Assembly: GCA_013400155.1 (NCBI GenBank)
Contig: VXBM01001301.1
Coordinates: forward strand, 56,240-120,239
Direction of reading: 5' to 3'
Length of the DNA: 64,000 nucleotides
From: Helopsaltes ochotensis
Taxonomy: Eukaryota; Chordata; Aves; Passeriformes; Locustellidae
Made by a program: the position numbers and the translations under genes. Below, one piece after another: positions 1 through 12,545 of the stretch; within the stretch, counting starts at the first letter, position 1, and every line of letters starts with the position of its first letter. The notes below the pieces were generated by a model. It did no database searches. It saw only the letters and a list, made by a program, of their open reading frames with translations, and was not told the origin of the DNA.

Positions 1-205
1 TTGTCCATGGAGACACCACGTGCTCCACCTCGTCCTTGGAGACACCACCTGCTCCACCTTGTCCATCCAGCTACCACGCACTGCACTCCATCCATCCAGG
101 ATCCATCAGCTCCATTGCTCCAGAGGCACCATGTGCTCCACCATCCATCCAAGGCACCGTGTGCCCCACCTTGTCCACCCAAGAACCACATGCTCCACTG
201 CTCCA
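1..205. repeat. Degenerate minisatellite, unit about 28-29 bp
   Basis: The motif GACACCACGTGCTCCACC recurs, with changes, about every 28-29 bp. Unit marks are near 12, 41, 70, 125, 153 and 183, with one unit blurred around 98. The array starts at or left of position 1, so its full length is unknown. Its frames stay open in several phases because of the composition, and they are not coding. Confidence 0.8.
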
Positions 206-879
206 TCAGGGTATCAAGAGACACCAGTCTGAAGCACTACAGAGCCTCTGCCTGAAATTTGTAGGCTGGGAAGGCCCAGAGCCTGCCCACCAAGCCCAAG
301 CACATCCTTGTGCATGAGGGGACAGCCCAGCAGTGAGATCTGCTGGTGCTCTGGAGAACCAGAGTCCAAACCCATGGCCACAGATGGTTGCCAGCCACTT
401 GCATCAGTGCAACAGACTGAAGCCTGGAGGATCAGAACAGTGTCACCGTTTCTCTGCATGCTGCTGATCACGTTTGTAGCATGCTGAGGGGTAGGCACTA
501 TCTGCCTCTGACCCCTGCATGACAGGGCAGGAGGAGATCAGGGAACGTGGCATGGGCATTGAACCTTGCTGACAGCAAAGGCCTGTGCTGCCTGGGGTCC
601 CACCATGGATGTCCTCACCCGGTAACGCATGTATTTCTCAAACATATTTGAGATGTGTTTCTTCCCCACTGATGGTGCCCCACGTGAGCACCAGGCACTC
701 AGAGCACTGGGGTGGTTCCTTCAGCCAGAGCAGTGTTTCCCAAAGCTCTGTGACCCTTGAGTCAGACCTGACCAGGGCTGCAAGAAAAAAATAGTGAAAA
801 TGTTTTGAGAGCTCCAGGGAAATCAGAGCCCTGAAGTCCCAGCACTTGTGTGACCACCCAGCCAACTGCATTTGCTGTT

Positions 880-985
880 TGCAATCTAATTCATATTTAC
901 TTATAATATTTTAAGGTAAACACTCTATACCCATTCAATTAGCACTCCTACATTGGAATTATTATTTATTTAACTATTTATAGCC
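880..985. other. AT-rich stretch
   Basis: A roughly 100 bp run rich in TTATTTA and TAATATTTTAA-like words, between GC-richer flanks. I see no gene in it. Confidence 0.5.
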
Positions 986-2319
986 GCTCCTCCCCGCTGT
1001 GTGCCTCTGCCCAACTCCCACTGCGGGCAGCACCATCCCATCCCTCTCCACCAGGTTCCCACAGGGCTCAAACCAGCTGGTGGATGTGGACGAGGGATCT
1101 GAGAGAGGAGCACGAGGCAGACAACAGGGCAGGTGAGGCGGGACTCACGCGCTCCTCAGTTTAACCTGTAATCATCCCCCGGAGGCTGGGGCTGTCTGCG
1201 AGAAGAACTTCCCTTTGCTCTCCAGCCGGTTTCCCCTGTATCGGGCGAAGCCGGGCAACGAAAGCAGCAGTTCCTGCTGGAAAGCAGACAAAGAGTCTGC
1301 CTGATTTCCTAAGAGAGGAGGCTGCATGCCAGAATCTGCCCGGCCAGTCATATAATACCCAGCCTCAGTTGCGAAAGGCTTCCTCACTTTTGTTTCTGGT
1401 GCTGGACCGGCTGCCTTGTGGACTGGTGCAAGACACCAGGCGCCTTCTTGTTCAAATTTCTGTGTCACTCAAAGAGAGGAGCACTGGGCAAGGTCCTCTG
1501 CAGAGCCAGTGTACCCAGCTGGGCTTCAGGTGCCAGATATTTGCATAAGCAACCCAAAGTAAGTTTTAGGGTCTGCTCCTGGAAGTGCTGTGTGTTGTGC
1601 AGAGTTACAGCGCCTTGAAGGTTGGCTTTTGGTTTCCATGGCGTGCTCTTGAGATCCATCTTCCTCAGGCTCCATGGCCCTAGAACCTATTCTCTTCACA
1701 TCTTTGCAGAGATAAGCACCGTAAGCCACACGGGGTGGACATGCAGCCATGGCTGAAGGACCAGAGGAGCCCTAAAATTACTGCAGATGTGTCTCACCAC
1801 GGACAGAGCCAGCTTGGTCCTCCTGAACAGCAACAGATGCATGTGTATGAGGTGCAGACCAAAACGTGAAGACAATGGGACTCACCCCAAATATTTGGGT
1901 TTATTATTTGCTTTCTGGGATCACCTGGCATGTTGAGAAGCTGAAGTGCTTACTTGGTATTCTCAAGGGTACCCACACCATGAGGAGCACAGGAGAACCC
2001 GCCCCACCACCCCTTATCACCAAACCACGCAGGTTTAATTGTGTTCTTCAGCAATTCTCCCCAGGAGATGGGGTGGGAGCAGCCCAACGCGCACATTACC
2101 CTTTCCAGATGCAAAGATACCTCTCCTGCGAGGCACAGTGCTAATTACTGTCTACGATATCGCTTGCAAAACGACACATAAGCAATGCTGGCCACTAACT
2201 ACCCCTTAGCACGCAGTGCTTTACGATGCTTTGGTGATGACTCCAGCGTGGAAGCGCAAGAAGCCTGGAAAATATCCACCCAGAGCCACGGGAAGGCTGG
2301 GGTGAGACCCAGGGAAAGC

Positions 2320-2470
2320 TGGGATGACCGCAGCCCACGCGCCGCTCGCCCTGGCTTCCCGACGGGCATCCCGTGGCAACGCGCACAGACAGCCCGCAGC
2401 CTCGGCCCTGAGGCTGCCCACAGGTATGCGTTTCACCCGCACCTGGGTCACGAGGAGGCGCCTGCCAGGG
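2320..2470. other. CpG-enriched intronic patch
   Basis: About 150 bp with many CpG dinucleotides (ACGCGCCGCTCGCCC and similar) in an otherwise CpG-poor intron. It could be a small regulatory island or merely a GC-rich segment. No promoter motif decides it. Confidence 0.35.
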
Positions 2471-2799
2471 CTCCCCCCCCCAAGGGAGCGTGGAGAACAC
2501 CTCAGGGGAACCGGCGTGCTGCAAATGCATCGCCCAGCTGCAGCAGTTGGGGGAAAATGGAGACACATTTCCAGGAGGAAATGGAAGATCAGTTATTTGT
2601 GCCACTCGCAGCTTGAGCAGAGTGGACGTACTGTGCTGGAAGTGCGGGAGGGATGGTGCTTCCCAGTCCTGCTTTTAACCAGAGAGAGCTTTGGGAAAGG
2701 GCCATGATGGACTCGGCCCTCCGACAGACGGATCTGCTCCAGCTCTGTGGTCGGGATCATCATGGAGAGTCCCTTATGAAGGGAGCTAGTGAGAAAGAT

Positions 2800-3106
2800 A
2801 AGGACTAAGTTTTTAGTAGGGACTGTAGCAACAGAATAAGGGGCGCTGGTTTTTATCTTAACAAAGGGAGATTCAGACTAAATAGATGGAAGAACTTGTT
2901 TACAACGAGGGTGGTCACACCCTGGCCCAGGGTGCCCAGAGCAGCTGTGGCTGCCCCTGGGTCCCTGGCAGTGCCCAAGGCCAGGCTGGACAGGGCTTGG
3001 AGCAGCCTGGGACAGTGGATGGTGTCCCTGCCCATGGCAGAGGGTGGAATGGGATGAGGTTTAAAGGTTCCTTCCACCCCAAAGCATTCTACGGTTCTGC
3101 GATCAT
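2800..3106 (+). mobile_element. CR1 LINE, 3'-terminal fragment
   Basis: The segment has the standard 3' region of avian CR1 in sense orientation. A CACCCTGGCCCAGGGTGCC block comes first, then CCCATGGCAG, then a TTCCTTCCACCCC block, and it ends in the short ATTCTACGGTTCTG tail. The 5' part has decayed and its start is approximate. Confidence 0.85.
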
Positions 3107-5689
3107 CCCCTGTATCTGCCAGTGCAGTTTAGACGCCAACACAGCTCTGCAGGCAGTCTTAGTGCCTAATGGACCACAGACAGGGAACTCTTGTTCCCAA
3201 AACCTCCTGGAATCCCCACAGTCTGCTGGGTGGGTCCTCCTGGAAGCACAGGCCAATTCTGCTTCAAGGGTTCTGCAGACATGTATCACTAGCAATTTTC
3301 TGCCTTTCCAGCCGCCCCTTCTTGACCTACTGTCACAAGTCTCTAAGGAAGATGCCTGAGATAAGATCCATGGGACTGGATGGCTCTGCATGGGGAGAGT
3401 CAGGCACTTCTCTGAGACACAGGCAATGGTACAGCTCCTCTTCTCCTGTCACAGGGCACACGGTAGTGAAAGCAGCCAGGACTCGAGACAACACGAAGCA
3501 CAAACAAGGTTGTGGGGATGAGCGATTGCAAAATGCTCCACCAAAGGGTCAGTTTCAAGATTTCTACCATTTGCTACCATCAGACGTACCAGCTCCTTGA
3601 CCCAGGACATCAGAAGGTCAGCTGAGCTCATCCTGTGCCCACCAAGAAGCTGTGCCAGTACCACTCTCTCTAAAGGGGTACCAAGTCCTTCTCTTGGAGT
3701 GAGGGAAGTCAGATGAGACTGACTTTCTCCGGAGAAGAAACAATGAGTACACAGAAACAAACTTCTAGAAGTTTCCAGAAATCTTTTTCTGCTCACCTAT
3801 TTGATGCTGAGGTTTCCCAAACACAATGTTTTGGGGAAAACCTTTCCCTTACTGAGCTGCGTGTGCTGATCTGTGCACAAGACTCTGCCATGCTCCAAAA
3901 TGTGACTTGTTGGGATTTAAAAACACAGCTGAGCTGGGAGAGGCAGTTTGTGTCCAGCTGCTTCCACTAGCAATGGTTCTCTCTCCCCTTCCTTTCTGCT
4001 CACATCTCTCTGGGCATCTGGGAAGTCTTCAAGGCCACAGCAGATGCACAAGGTGCCACCAGATCATGGGTCTCATGGAAAAAATCCTCCTCCCAGTTCC
4101 TGACAAGGATGTCGAGGTCTCAGCCTGGGTGAGAATGTCTGACAGCAGCTCCTGCTGCTCTGTTAGGAAGAGGCCACCAGCACAGGCCACTTCTGACCCC
4201 ACAAGCAGCTGCCCGGATGAAGTGGCACAGGGGGCAAGGAGCTCTGTGCTGAGCTGCTTGTCCCTGCGTGGCTGCATCAGAGCCGTGTCCATAGCAGACG
4301 CTAATATGCTTTGGACAACCTAAACGAGTTTTGGTGGCACCAACTCCTTTTACATTGATGTGCTCCTCTCAGCTCAGGAGGAGACTTCTGTTCTCCTGTT
4401 ACACAACCAGGACTCCCTGGGAGGATGGTAAGAAGAGATTACTTTGTTTATTGCATTGAGTAAACCAAAATGTTGGTTGTCCTTCTTGTCAGGCTCCTGA
4501 GGAACTCAGAGATACTTAACAGCAAATTGAATTAAGGCCAGAGAAACAAAATCCTGTACCCAGTCGTGGGAAACTCCTCCTACTCCTTTCCACTGTAGAC
4601 AAGGGAAACCATGAAACGCTACACTCTCTCTCCCCGGATCTGGAACTGGCAGAAGAAATTCCGGCAAAGATGGAAACCATTAAGAGGCAATTACTGGAGA
4701 CAATGATGAAGAAAATTTGGTCGCTCATCAACCCAGACGCTGCAATCCAACAGTAGCCTGGTGGTTACACATCCCCTGGCTGGAGGTGGACCTCCAGGAT
4801 CCGAAGGTGAGCAGGGCAGACGACCAGAGCCACCCGGTCTGGGTGCACGGGGAGTTCAAGCCACCCAGACGACTGGCTTCATCCTGCCCGTCGGAAGACA
4901 TAATAACCCTGGGAGAGGAGGATGTGATCTCATCCCAAGGGTCCCGGGGAAACACAAAACATGGAAAGAAACAGTGGCGAGACCGTGGTGCTTGATTGCA
5001 GCGGGCTCCACCCTGGCTGGCCGGAGGCTCTGCGCTTTCCTGGCTCTGCAGAGGCAGCGAGCGCGCAGCGGCAGACGCAAATAGTTGTGTTTACATCCCA
5101 TTGAAAGGGTTTTTGGGAACTAACAATGCCTGGTACGAGGGTGAGGGAGAAAAACAAAGCCACGCGAGGAGGAGGGACCATCCTGTGAGATGGTATCTGA
5201 CTTCACTTCTTTATCTGCACAAATTGCTTCCTCTGCCTTCTCCACGGGTCCCAGAGAAATGAGGGTGGCATTTTCCCCTCCCTATTTAAGATACAACATC
5301 ACGGTTTTAGTGCTGGGATTAAACGAGCCCTGTGGCTTTCCAAGAAGATGTTCCTGCACACAAAATACTCAGCGGGGCAGATGGGCTTACAGGCACTGGG
5401 CAGCCCTCCTTGGTTTGGCCTGTCCTCATCTGCTCCCAAGTAACACCCGACCTCCTCCACTTTAACTATGCCCTTTGATCAAAATGACCAGGATTAAAGG
5501 AGATCTGTTGTTTCCCAAACAAGATGCATTAATGGGAGTGTTTTTGCCAGCACAGCAACGGGGGTCTGCGGGCGTGGGATCTTTTTGCACGGTTAATTGA
5601 TTTTTACGTATGGCAGGCACAGAGGTTACAGGGACATCCACCCCTGCCCTGTGTGGTCCTACGGACAGGCGTCCATCCTTGCTCTTTGA

Positions 5690-5990
5690 GACTCTGCTCC
5701 TGCACTCCGCCTCCTGTCATGGCTCTGGAAGTCCATATCCCCTTTGTATCCACATGCCCCACTTGCTCCAGATCCCAGACCCTCCTCCCAGATGTTCCAT
5801 GTCCTCAGCCCAATCTCCTGGATTCCCAAGACAATTCCCCACTTTTTCTCATTTCTCCTCTCTCCCAGTGTTCCTGACCCCCAGTCCCTCTTTTTCACTC
5901 CTTCTCTGAAATCCCCTCCCTCCCACGCCCACAGCCCTCATTCCTCCTCTGTCCTTTCCCCAGACAAAACACTTCCCAGTTTGTCCCAGT
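5690..5990. repeat. Pyrimidine-rich tract
   Basis: About 300 bp strongly biased to C and T on the plus strand (purine-rich in the CTIF transcript), without a strict repeat unit. It is simple-sequence-like and holds no gene. Confidence 0.5.
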
Positions 5991-7269
5991 CCCACCAGAC
6001 TGGACAAGTCTTTGATTTTTTGCAGAACCAGATAGGAGGACCAGATGGGGGCTGTGAGAATGTCAGTCCCCTTCTTCATAAAGGACGTATTTTCCCTGTT
6101 CAGATCTGGCCTCATGGAGCTTCCTGAGTGGAAGTGAGGCGTGGGGTCAAGATCCAACCCCCTTGGTGCCTTTGCTCATTTGACAAAGCAAAAATTCTGT
6201 TTCATTCACTGACTCGGAGAGTAGTATTAAAAATCCTAGCATCTCATTATACTGTCAAAGACCCTTTTTTCGACTCAAAAGGCTGATGCTTTTTAAAAAG
6301 TGAGAGTGATTAACAAAACCCAACACAACCCACGTTAAAAGATACAATTTTCTTTTCCAAGGAGCACCACCCTCCTTGCTCATCCGACTGCAGCCGGGAA
6401 GGTTTTCCTTTTTCTTCCTCCGAAGGAGACAGTGAAAAGGCAGTGCCCTCTTGAAGTTCAGACGTTAATTACCGTGTTAGAATATTTTGCTAAATTACGC
6501 AGCATGGCCCCAGGAGATAACAGGCACTAAGAGAAGGGAGGGGAGTGGATACCCGTCTACTCGCTGCACCGCAGACTCAGACGTGGGGGGAAGGCAATTA
6601 GACAGGGAGTATTTATCCTCCCTGCACCACCACCCCGAGGCTTTCAGTTAGCAGCGTGTACCAAGGCAGCGAAGCGATGGGAGCGTGCCAAGATTTTAAA
6701 CGATGCTGAAATGGGACTGTCTCTGCCAACCAGACTGGAGGTAGGAGACGACTCCTGCGGAGAAGCAACTGTCCTGCCTGCTGCCAGCCTGCTGGGTCTG
6801 ATCCCTGCTGATTCACAGCGCCTGGGAGCTGCCCTCAAGTCCCCAGGGTTGGTATTAAGACCCTAAATCATCTGTCTTGGGTCAGGCCAATGACCACAGG
6901 CCTCTTAAGGGGATGCCCCTGGGGGTATCCCAGCCTCAGAAGCACTAACCCCCTCAAGCTGGAGGGATCTCCATGAATTGGTCCCGCAGACTCCTGCGCG
7001 AAAGGGGTTTTGCAGTTTAATTAAGCCTTTCTGTGATGAGCTGCTTCCTGGGGTTTGCTCTGAACCTGCCCCAACAGCCCTGTCCGAGGCTCAGAGTGGG
7101 ATGGTGCCAAGGTAGCTCCCTGTTACCCCTGATATCCAATCCCTTTGTACCCAAGTCAGGACAACCAGATGGGTAAAAACCAGCTTGGATGGCTGGGCTC
7201 AGAGGGTTGTAGCCACTGGGTTCCAACCCAACTTTGCCTGAAGGTCAGGGATGATGAACAACTACCAAG

Positions 7270-7450
7270 TTGTTTTCCTGCCTTATTTAGCATCCTTATC
7301 CGTGACCTGGAGGAGGAGAGGAGCGCAATCTTGTGACGTGTGGAAGTTGACAGCAAGTTTGGGATGTACTGAAAGTTATTCAAGGAGCTGCCGATGAGAG
7401 GGACCTCAGTGGGGTGAAGCAAAATGTCAAGAGGAGGCTTAAAACTTTCA
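7270..7450 (+). mobile_element. Decayed CR1 coding remnant
   Basis: Translation of about 7268-7336 gives an LFSILIRDLEEE-like peptide. This resembles the conserved F-N-I-F-I-N-D-L-D-E region just after the reverse transcriptase core of CR1 ORF2, and it is followed by the GGAAGTTGACAGCAAGTTTGG-like stretch typical of the next part. It is broken and short, so assignment rests on that motif only. Confidence 0.45.
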
Positions 7451-10012
7451 ACAAAGTATCAGCCCTGTGCAGGAGAAGAGCACAGCGACATGGGTAAGGG
7501 GTAAGGGATAATTATTATGGGGTGTGAGAGGGGGCAGAGCCCTCCCTGTGTTGCTTGCCGTGTGGGACACCAGCTGGTGAGGTGCCTCCGGGGACCACCG
7601 TGGCATTATTGCCACATGGCATCACCTTCAGCCTCAGTCCCTGGAGCCAGTTTTTCCACCTCCCTGCTCTGCTGCCATAGGCAACTGCTCAGGTTACCTG
7701 GCTGCTAAATGGCATTGTGAGAAGGAAAAAAATGCATCCAAAGCAGCACTTGGCACCAACCACCTGGGCTGGAAGTGGCTGCTGCTGGCAGCGGGCTGGC
7801 AGGGTGGTGGCAGCTCCCAGCCCCAGGGCACCTCCTGGGTTGGTGTCCCAACAACATTCACTGAGGATGAGACAGACACCAGAGGAGGCAAACCTCCCAA
7901 GAGCACTCATCAACAGCCACGCTGGCTGTGATCCCTCCTTCCCAGCACAACTCAGATGTCACCTAGAACTGGGCTGGGCCCCTCAGCATCCAGTCCTAGT
8001 GTTCCCCCTCCCCAGCAGCGCCAGGGGATGAAACTGGGAGGGCGCCGAGCTGGGGTGGCCCACGGCCACCCCGCTGACTCACACACAGACATGGGAGCAC
8101 AGAGCTGGGTGAGGGACAGCCAGCTCCAACCGCGCTTAGAGGGAAGAGCTAGGGAAGGCAAAAGTGGTGACAATCAGTGAACAATAGATGGCAAATAATA
8201 TTATTTATTATCTCCACATCTTCAGTAGCCACGAGGCACTTCTTGCATCGCGCACGCAGCTCTGATGTTCCAACTGACATTTGCTGCTCCCTAGCCTTAA
8301 CCACCCATTTTCTCAATTTTGCTGACTCTGCCGAAGGCCACAGAACAGAAGAAATATGGGCCAGGCTGCAAGAACCAAAGTCCCTTGGTTATTCTCTGGT
8401 TTTAGTTGGTTTTGGGGGACAGGCAGCATGAAGCATAGCTGGAGCATGGCTTGGCATGGCCCTTGGTGTTTGGACGTGGGGCAGAGGGTTTGGAGCAGGA
8501 AGGATGTCAGCATGTTCACTTCTCACCATCCTGGAAGGAGATGTCCAGGGAGAAATTTAGAGTGGTTTTGTGAAATAAAGTGAGGCCAGAGTCAAGAGGG
8601 CTACAGGGTTGGAAGGAGAGAGTGGGACATCACTCCTGCTTAAGACCATCATGGACAACTTGCTAATACTGCTAAAAGTGTTTTCCAGATAAAAGGCTCG
8701 TGCAAGAACATGGTCCTGCAAGATGCCACCACTGGTTCCAAGTCAGAATAACCAAGTCTGGAAGCAGGCAAGGGTCAAACCCACAGTGCCCTGGCTGCAG
8801 CATAACCATCCCTGGGGAAAGCCTTTATCCCAGGAACAATGCCCTCTTCCAGCTCGCCCTCGATTCCCCGAAGCTCTGAGGGAAGAATAGGAGGAAGGCG
8901 CTTTTATTTCTATTTAACATCTCTGCTTTGTTATTCTTTTCCCAGGCTTCCCAGATTTGAGGGCCACAATAGTCCTCTCATTCTCATCTGCAAAGTGCTC
9001 TCCTCTTTTCCCCAGTTGTCCCAGTTGTTTCCCAGTTGTCTTCAGTCCCCCAGGTCTGGTCTTTGGGCTGACCTTGGATATCCATTGCTCTTCTCCAACC
9101 TAAAATATGCACTGTTCCAGGCAGAAAAACATGTTTTGGTCCAAACCACCATCCAAACGCACTATGCTCCATTAAACCATTTTAATGAGAGCTGGACCCA
9201 CTTTTTACTTCCCTTGGCAAACCCCCTCTTTGCCTAAAATCTCAACGCTGACCTCACCAGACCTCACTGTGAGGACACATTCTCAGCCTGCACAAACCTC
9301 ACCCCAAAACCCTCAGAACAGTTATGGAAATTAAACTTTTTTCATTTGGTAGGGATTCTGCTCTTGGGTGATGCCATCGCAGTGTTGGATGTGATGGCAG
9401 ACCCTTCCTTCTCCCCCCACCTCAAGCTCAAGTGATGGAGAAGGATGCAGCAGAGGCCCCTGGGATGGGGGTTTGGTGTGGGCTGTGTTTGTGCCAAGGG
9501 ACACAGCCACTCCTTTGGCTCCCAAAAACACTGCCTGAGCGAGCTGGAAGCTCTGACCCAAATTTCCCTTGCCATGGTTAAATGCCCACTGCCGTGTCTG
9601 ACACGCAGGACAGCGATGGGCGCTGGGTCCATCAGCCAGCAAACCCCAGCATTTATCACTCCAGCCTCGCCTGAAATGAACTTGTCTTTCTTTTATTTTT
9701 TTTTTCCCCAGCCCACAAACCCAACCCATCCACACTGATCGATAAATAGCACTGGCATTGTCAGCCAATGCCCCAGCCATGTCCCCAGCTCCTCCCCACC
9801 CAGCACTGATGTCCTCATGGCCACCCTCATTCCCTCCCACCCAGCTAATGATGGTGTCAATAAGCTTTTATTTGGGGGGGAAAGCAGCTGGAGAGAGGAA
9901 GCTTTGCAGGGGGAAGGGAAGAGACATTGCTGCCTCAGTCATCAGGCAATTCTCCCCTTCCTCTTGCTCACTCATCGCTGACCTTTGGCTGAGTCTGCCA
10001 GGGCTATAAAGG

Positions 10013-10072
10013 AAAAGGGAAAAAGGAAAAAAATAAAAAGAGAAATTAAAAAGCAAGAGGAGCTGAAAGGAC
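10013..10072. repeat. Purine/A-rich simple sequence
   Basis: A run of GGAAAAAG-type words of about 60 bp. Low complexity. Confidence 0.6.
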
Positions 10073-10787
10073 AGGCAGAGGGATAGATGTTATCTTGCCT
10101 CTGCTAATGATTTATGGTCTAAGGATGGGTGGATGGAGGCAGAGGGAGCTATGCAGGTCTGTGGGCAGCACTGAGGGAGATTGCTGGGGAATACCCAACA
10201 TGAAAGCAGTAAGGGGTGAGGGGCTGGGGATTTATGCTCTGATCAGCCAAAGGGGAAAAAAACCATGATCACTACACCTTGTGAACCTGTCCTGAGGCAC
10301 GTGGGAGTCCCAAAATTTAAAGGCCATGGAGACAGCCCCTCCTCTGCTGGGACATCAGGCCATGTGGTTCATGGGGAACACCAAGGGATGAGCACTCGGC
10401 AGAGTCAGGGACTTTGCACACTCTCACAGATCACCCAGCAGGGCCAGCTTGTGTAGATGTCCCTGTCCTCTCCTGGGTGCAGCTGGAAGAGCACCATCAC
10501 CTCCCTGACTGTGTCTGCAGCCTGCCTTTGGCCCTGGCAACCATCTCAGAGCCTGGAACTGCTAACAAACAGGCAGTCCTTTCCCCTGGGCTGGCCCTGC
10601 GCTGCAGGACTAGCTGGCAGTGGCAAAGAAAAAAAGGGGGCGGAATGAAAACCCACTCCAGAGCCATGGCAGGGGGATGGCATGAATCAAGGTCAGAGCA
10701 CTGCGGAGAGAGCAGTCACAGACCAACTGTTTTGGGGCAGGGGAGCCAGAAGAGCCAGGCTCACTCGTGTCAGCTAAGAGTCTTCTT

Positions 10788-10840
10788 AGAATCACAGACT
10801 GGCTTGGGCTGGAAGGGACCTAAAGATCATCTCGCTACTA
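10788..10840 (-). mobile_element. CR1 3' tail fragment
   Basis: The reverse complement has the CR1 terminus: AGAATCACAGACTGGCTTGG followed by TGGAAGGGACCTAAAGATCA. Only about 50 bp is recognisable. Confidence 0.7.
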
Positions 10841-12157
10841 AAGATCATACAGTAAAGTCATCTGTGACAAACAACACCACAGGGACAGACCTGTCCTGCT
10901 AAGGAACAGAGATGTATTTTTAAGAGCAAATTTACGCATGACATCTTGATATAATTAGTAAATCTTTTTATGGAGCTGCCCTGTAGCAAAAAATATCCTT
11001 GATATATGGAATTCACGTCCTTCCGCACACCTCTAGCTCACCACCGTGTCCCCACAGAGCAGAAAGGTGACAAGAGGGACAGAGACAGCACGGCGAGGGC
11101 AGACAGGAGTGGGCAGGGGAAAACTCTGGCAGAATCAGGGCTGTGCTGTATCACGATTACGATGGGAAGCGGATGGGCATGGGGGCTTTGCTAGACATCA
11201 AGATCTTCCCCAGAAGGTGACACATAACTCCGTGGGCAGAGATTTTGGGGAAGTTGGGCTATTCTTAGCGTCCCTCTCCCATCTCCTCCTCTGGGTATGT
11301 CTGCCTCATCATGAGGCCTGCACTCCTCACCGCTCCAGTCACCATCTGTGAGCTCTGCCCACAGTACTACCAACCAGACAAAATGTTTATGGTGTGTTTG
11401 CATTCAGAGGAAGCTTCCCATGCATGTAAAAAAAGTCACCACCAGCACTTTCTTTATCCTTCCCTTGCCTGAGGTCTAGCAGAGAACTTATTTTACAGCG
11501 AGTTATTTAGGCTGCTGCCTGACAGAAGCACCACTGACAATTTGAGATTCACAACTCCAACCTGGGCAACGAGGCGGGTTTTTCTGAGAAAGTCTTCTAC
11601 AGGCACCAGCAGGAGACAAAACCATCTTTAAAACAGGATGGAGGGAAGCCCTCTCCTCCTCTATGGAACGTTAACACTTGAGCTGTCTTTTCTCTATGTA
11701 CTCACCGAGGTTTCTGCCACCACTCTGAGCCATGGGGAGCTGGACAATGAGTTCATCAGGAGATCAGGTTCTGAAAAATCCCCAGCCCTGGTTGCAGGGC
11801 TGGGTTTCTGCTCCACTGTGTTGGGTCTAAGAACATTAGGGACTTCCTTTCTCTGCCTTCTTCCTCCCCTCAGTCTGTCTCATCTATTCAGGTGGCTTCA
11901 CCTGTTATGAGAAGCTGTTTTAGCTGCTTAGGTGGGGATTTTCACAATGTTGGGATTTGCAAACTCCAGCACTTGATTTGCCATTCCAACTATTGGTCCT
12001 TTCTAAGCCCTGGACAAAGGGAGTGCATGCTTTAATTATTGTGTTTAATGAGCAGAAAGACAATATACAGGAAGAACCAAGCATGCCTGCAGACACAGGT
12101 ACTTTTGAAGTGCCAAGTGCTGGCAGAGCAAACCTCTAGGAATTATAAAGCAAAGAT

Positions 12158-12325
12158 GGAATCCCAGAATGGTCTGGGTTGGAAGGGCCTTAAAGATCCT
12201 CTGTCTAGTTCTGACACTCTGCCATGGGCAGGGACACCTTCCACTATCCCAGGGTGCTCCAAACCCTGTCCAGCCTGGCCTTGGGCACTGCCAGGGATGG
12301 GGCAGCCAGAGCTTTTCCATGGACC
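12158..12325 (-). mobile_element. CR1 3' fragment next to exon D donor
   Basis: It carries CR1 3' landmarks in reverse orientation: GGAAGGGCCTTAAAGATC, GCCATGGGCAGGGACACC and a GCTCCAAACCCTGTCCAGCC block. In the CTIF transcript it begins about 65 nt after the exon D donor and lies in the sense orientation. Confidence 0.88.
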
Positions 12326-12389
12326 ATGGGCATCTCCACACGGCTCTGCAACTAGCTGGTGGGGAAGGACAAAGTGGGAAGGCATTTAC

Positions 12390-12545
12390 CTCCCTGAGGC
12401 AGGTATAGATGGGGCAGACGAGCACTCGGAAGGGCTCCCCGGTGCTGCTCCTCATGGTGCCGAAGACCTCGCAGAGGAAGGTGATGAACCCCAGCCAGCG
12501 CTCCACGTCCCGCTGCTGCAGCTCCTCCCGCATGGAGAAATCCTT
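12390..12545 (-). CDS. CTIF: CTIF internal coding exon D (middle of MIF4G domain)
   Basis: This 156 bp exon encodes 52 codons in phase 0 at both ends. The translation runs from KDFSMREELQQRDVERW through GFITFLCEVFGTMR to FRVLVCPIYTCLRE, the central helices of the CTIF MIF4G domain. It follows directly on the Leu-Gln that ends exon C, so no exon is missing from the 20.8 kb between them. The acceptor is CCTCTTGCAG and the donor is AGGGAG/GTAAAT. The next exon (LLQSQD... in the mammalian protein) and the stop codon were not found between here and position 1, so the gene continues left of the window. A CR1 fragment begins about 65 bp downstream of the donor. Frames open on the plus strand across this exon are shadows. 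Confidence 0.96.

Larger units (their letters stand above)
1..12389 (-). other. CTIF: CTIF intron, downstream part (left end beyond window)
   Basis: This is intron following exon D, incomplete at the window edge. It holds a 28-29 bp minisatellite at the extreme left, an AT-rich stretch around 880-985, and CpG-rich patches near 1165-1270 and 2320-2470. It also holds a CR1 at about 2.8-3.1 kb, a decayed CR1 coding remnant near 7.3 kb, a pyrimidine-rich tract at 5.7-6.0 kb, a purine-rich patch at 10.01-10.07 kb, and short CR1 tails at 10.8 and 12.2 kb. The open frames here have no recognisable protein similarity. Confidence 0.85.

Noticed and set aside
1..12389. Downstream CTIF exons (end of MIF4G and stop codon)
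   Set aside because: I looked on the minus strand for the LLQSQD and VIELHANSW segments of the protein and saw neither. They probably lie left of the window.
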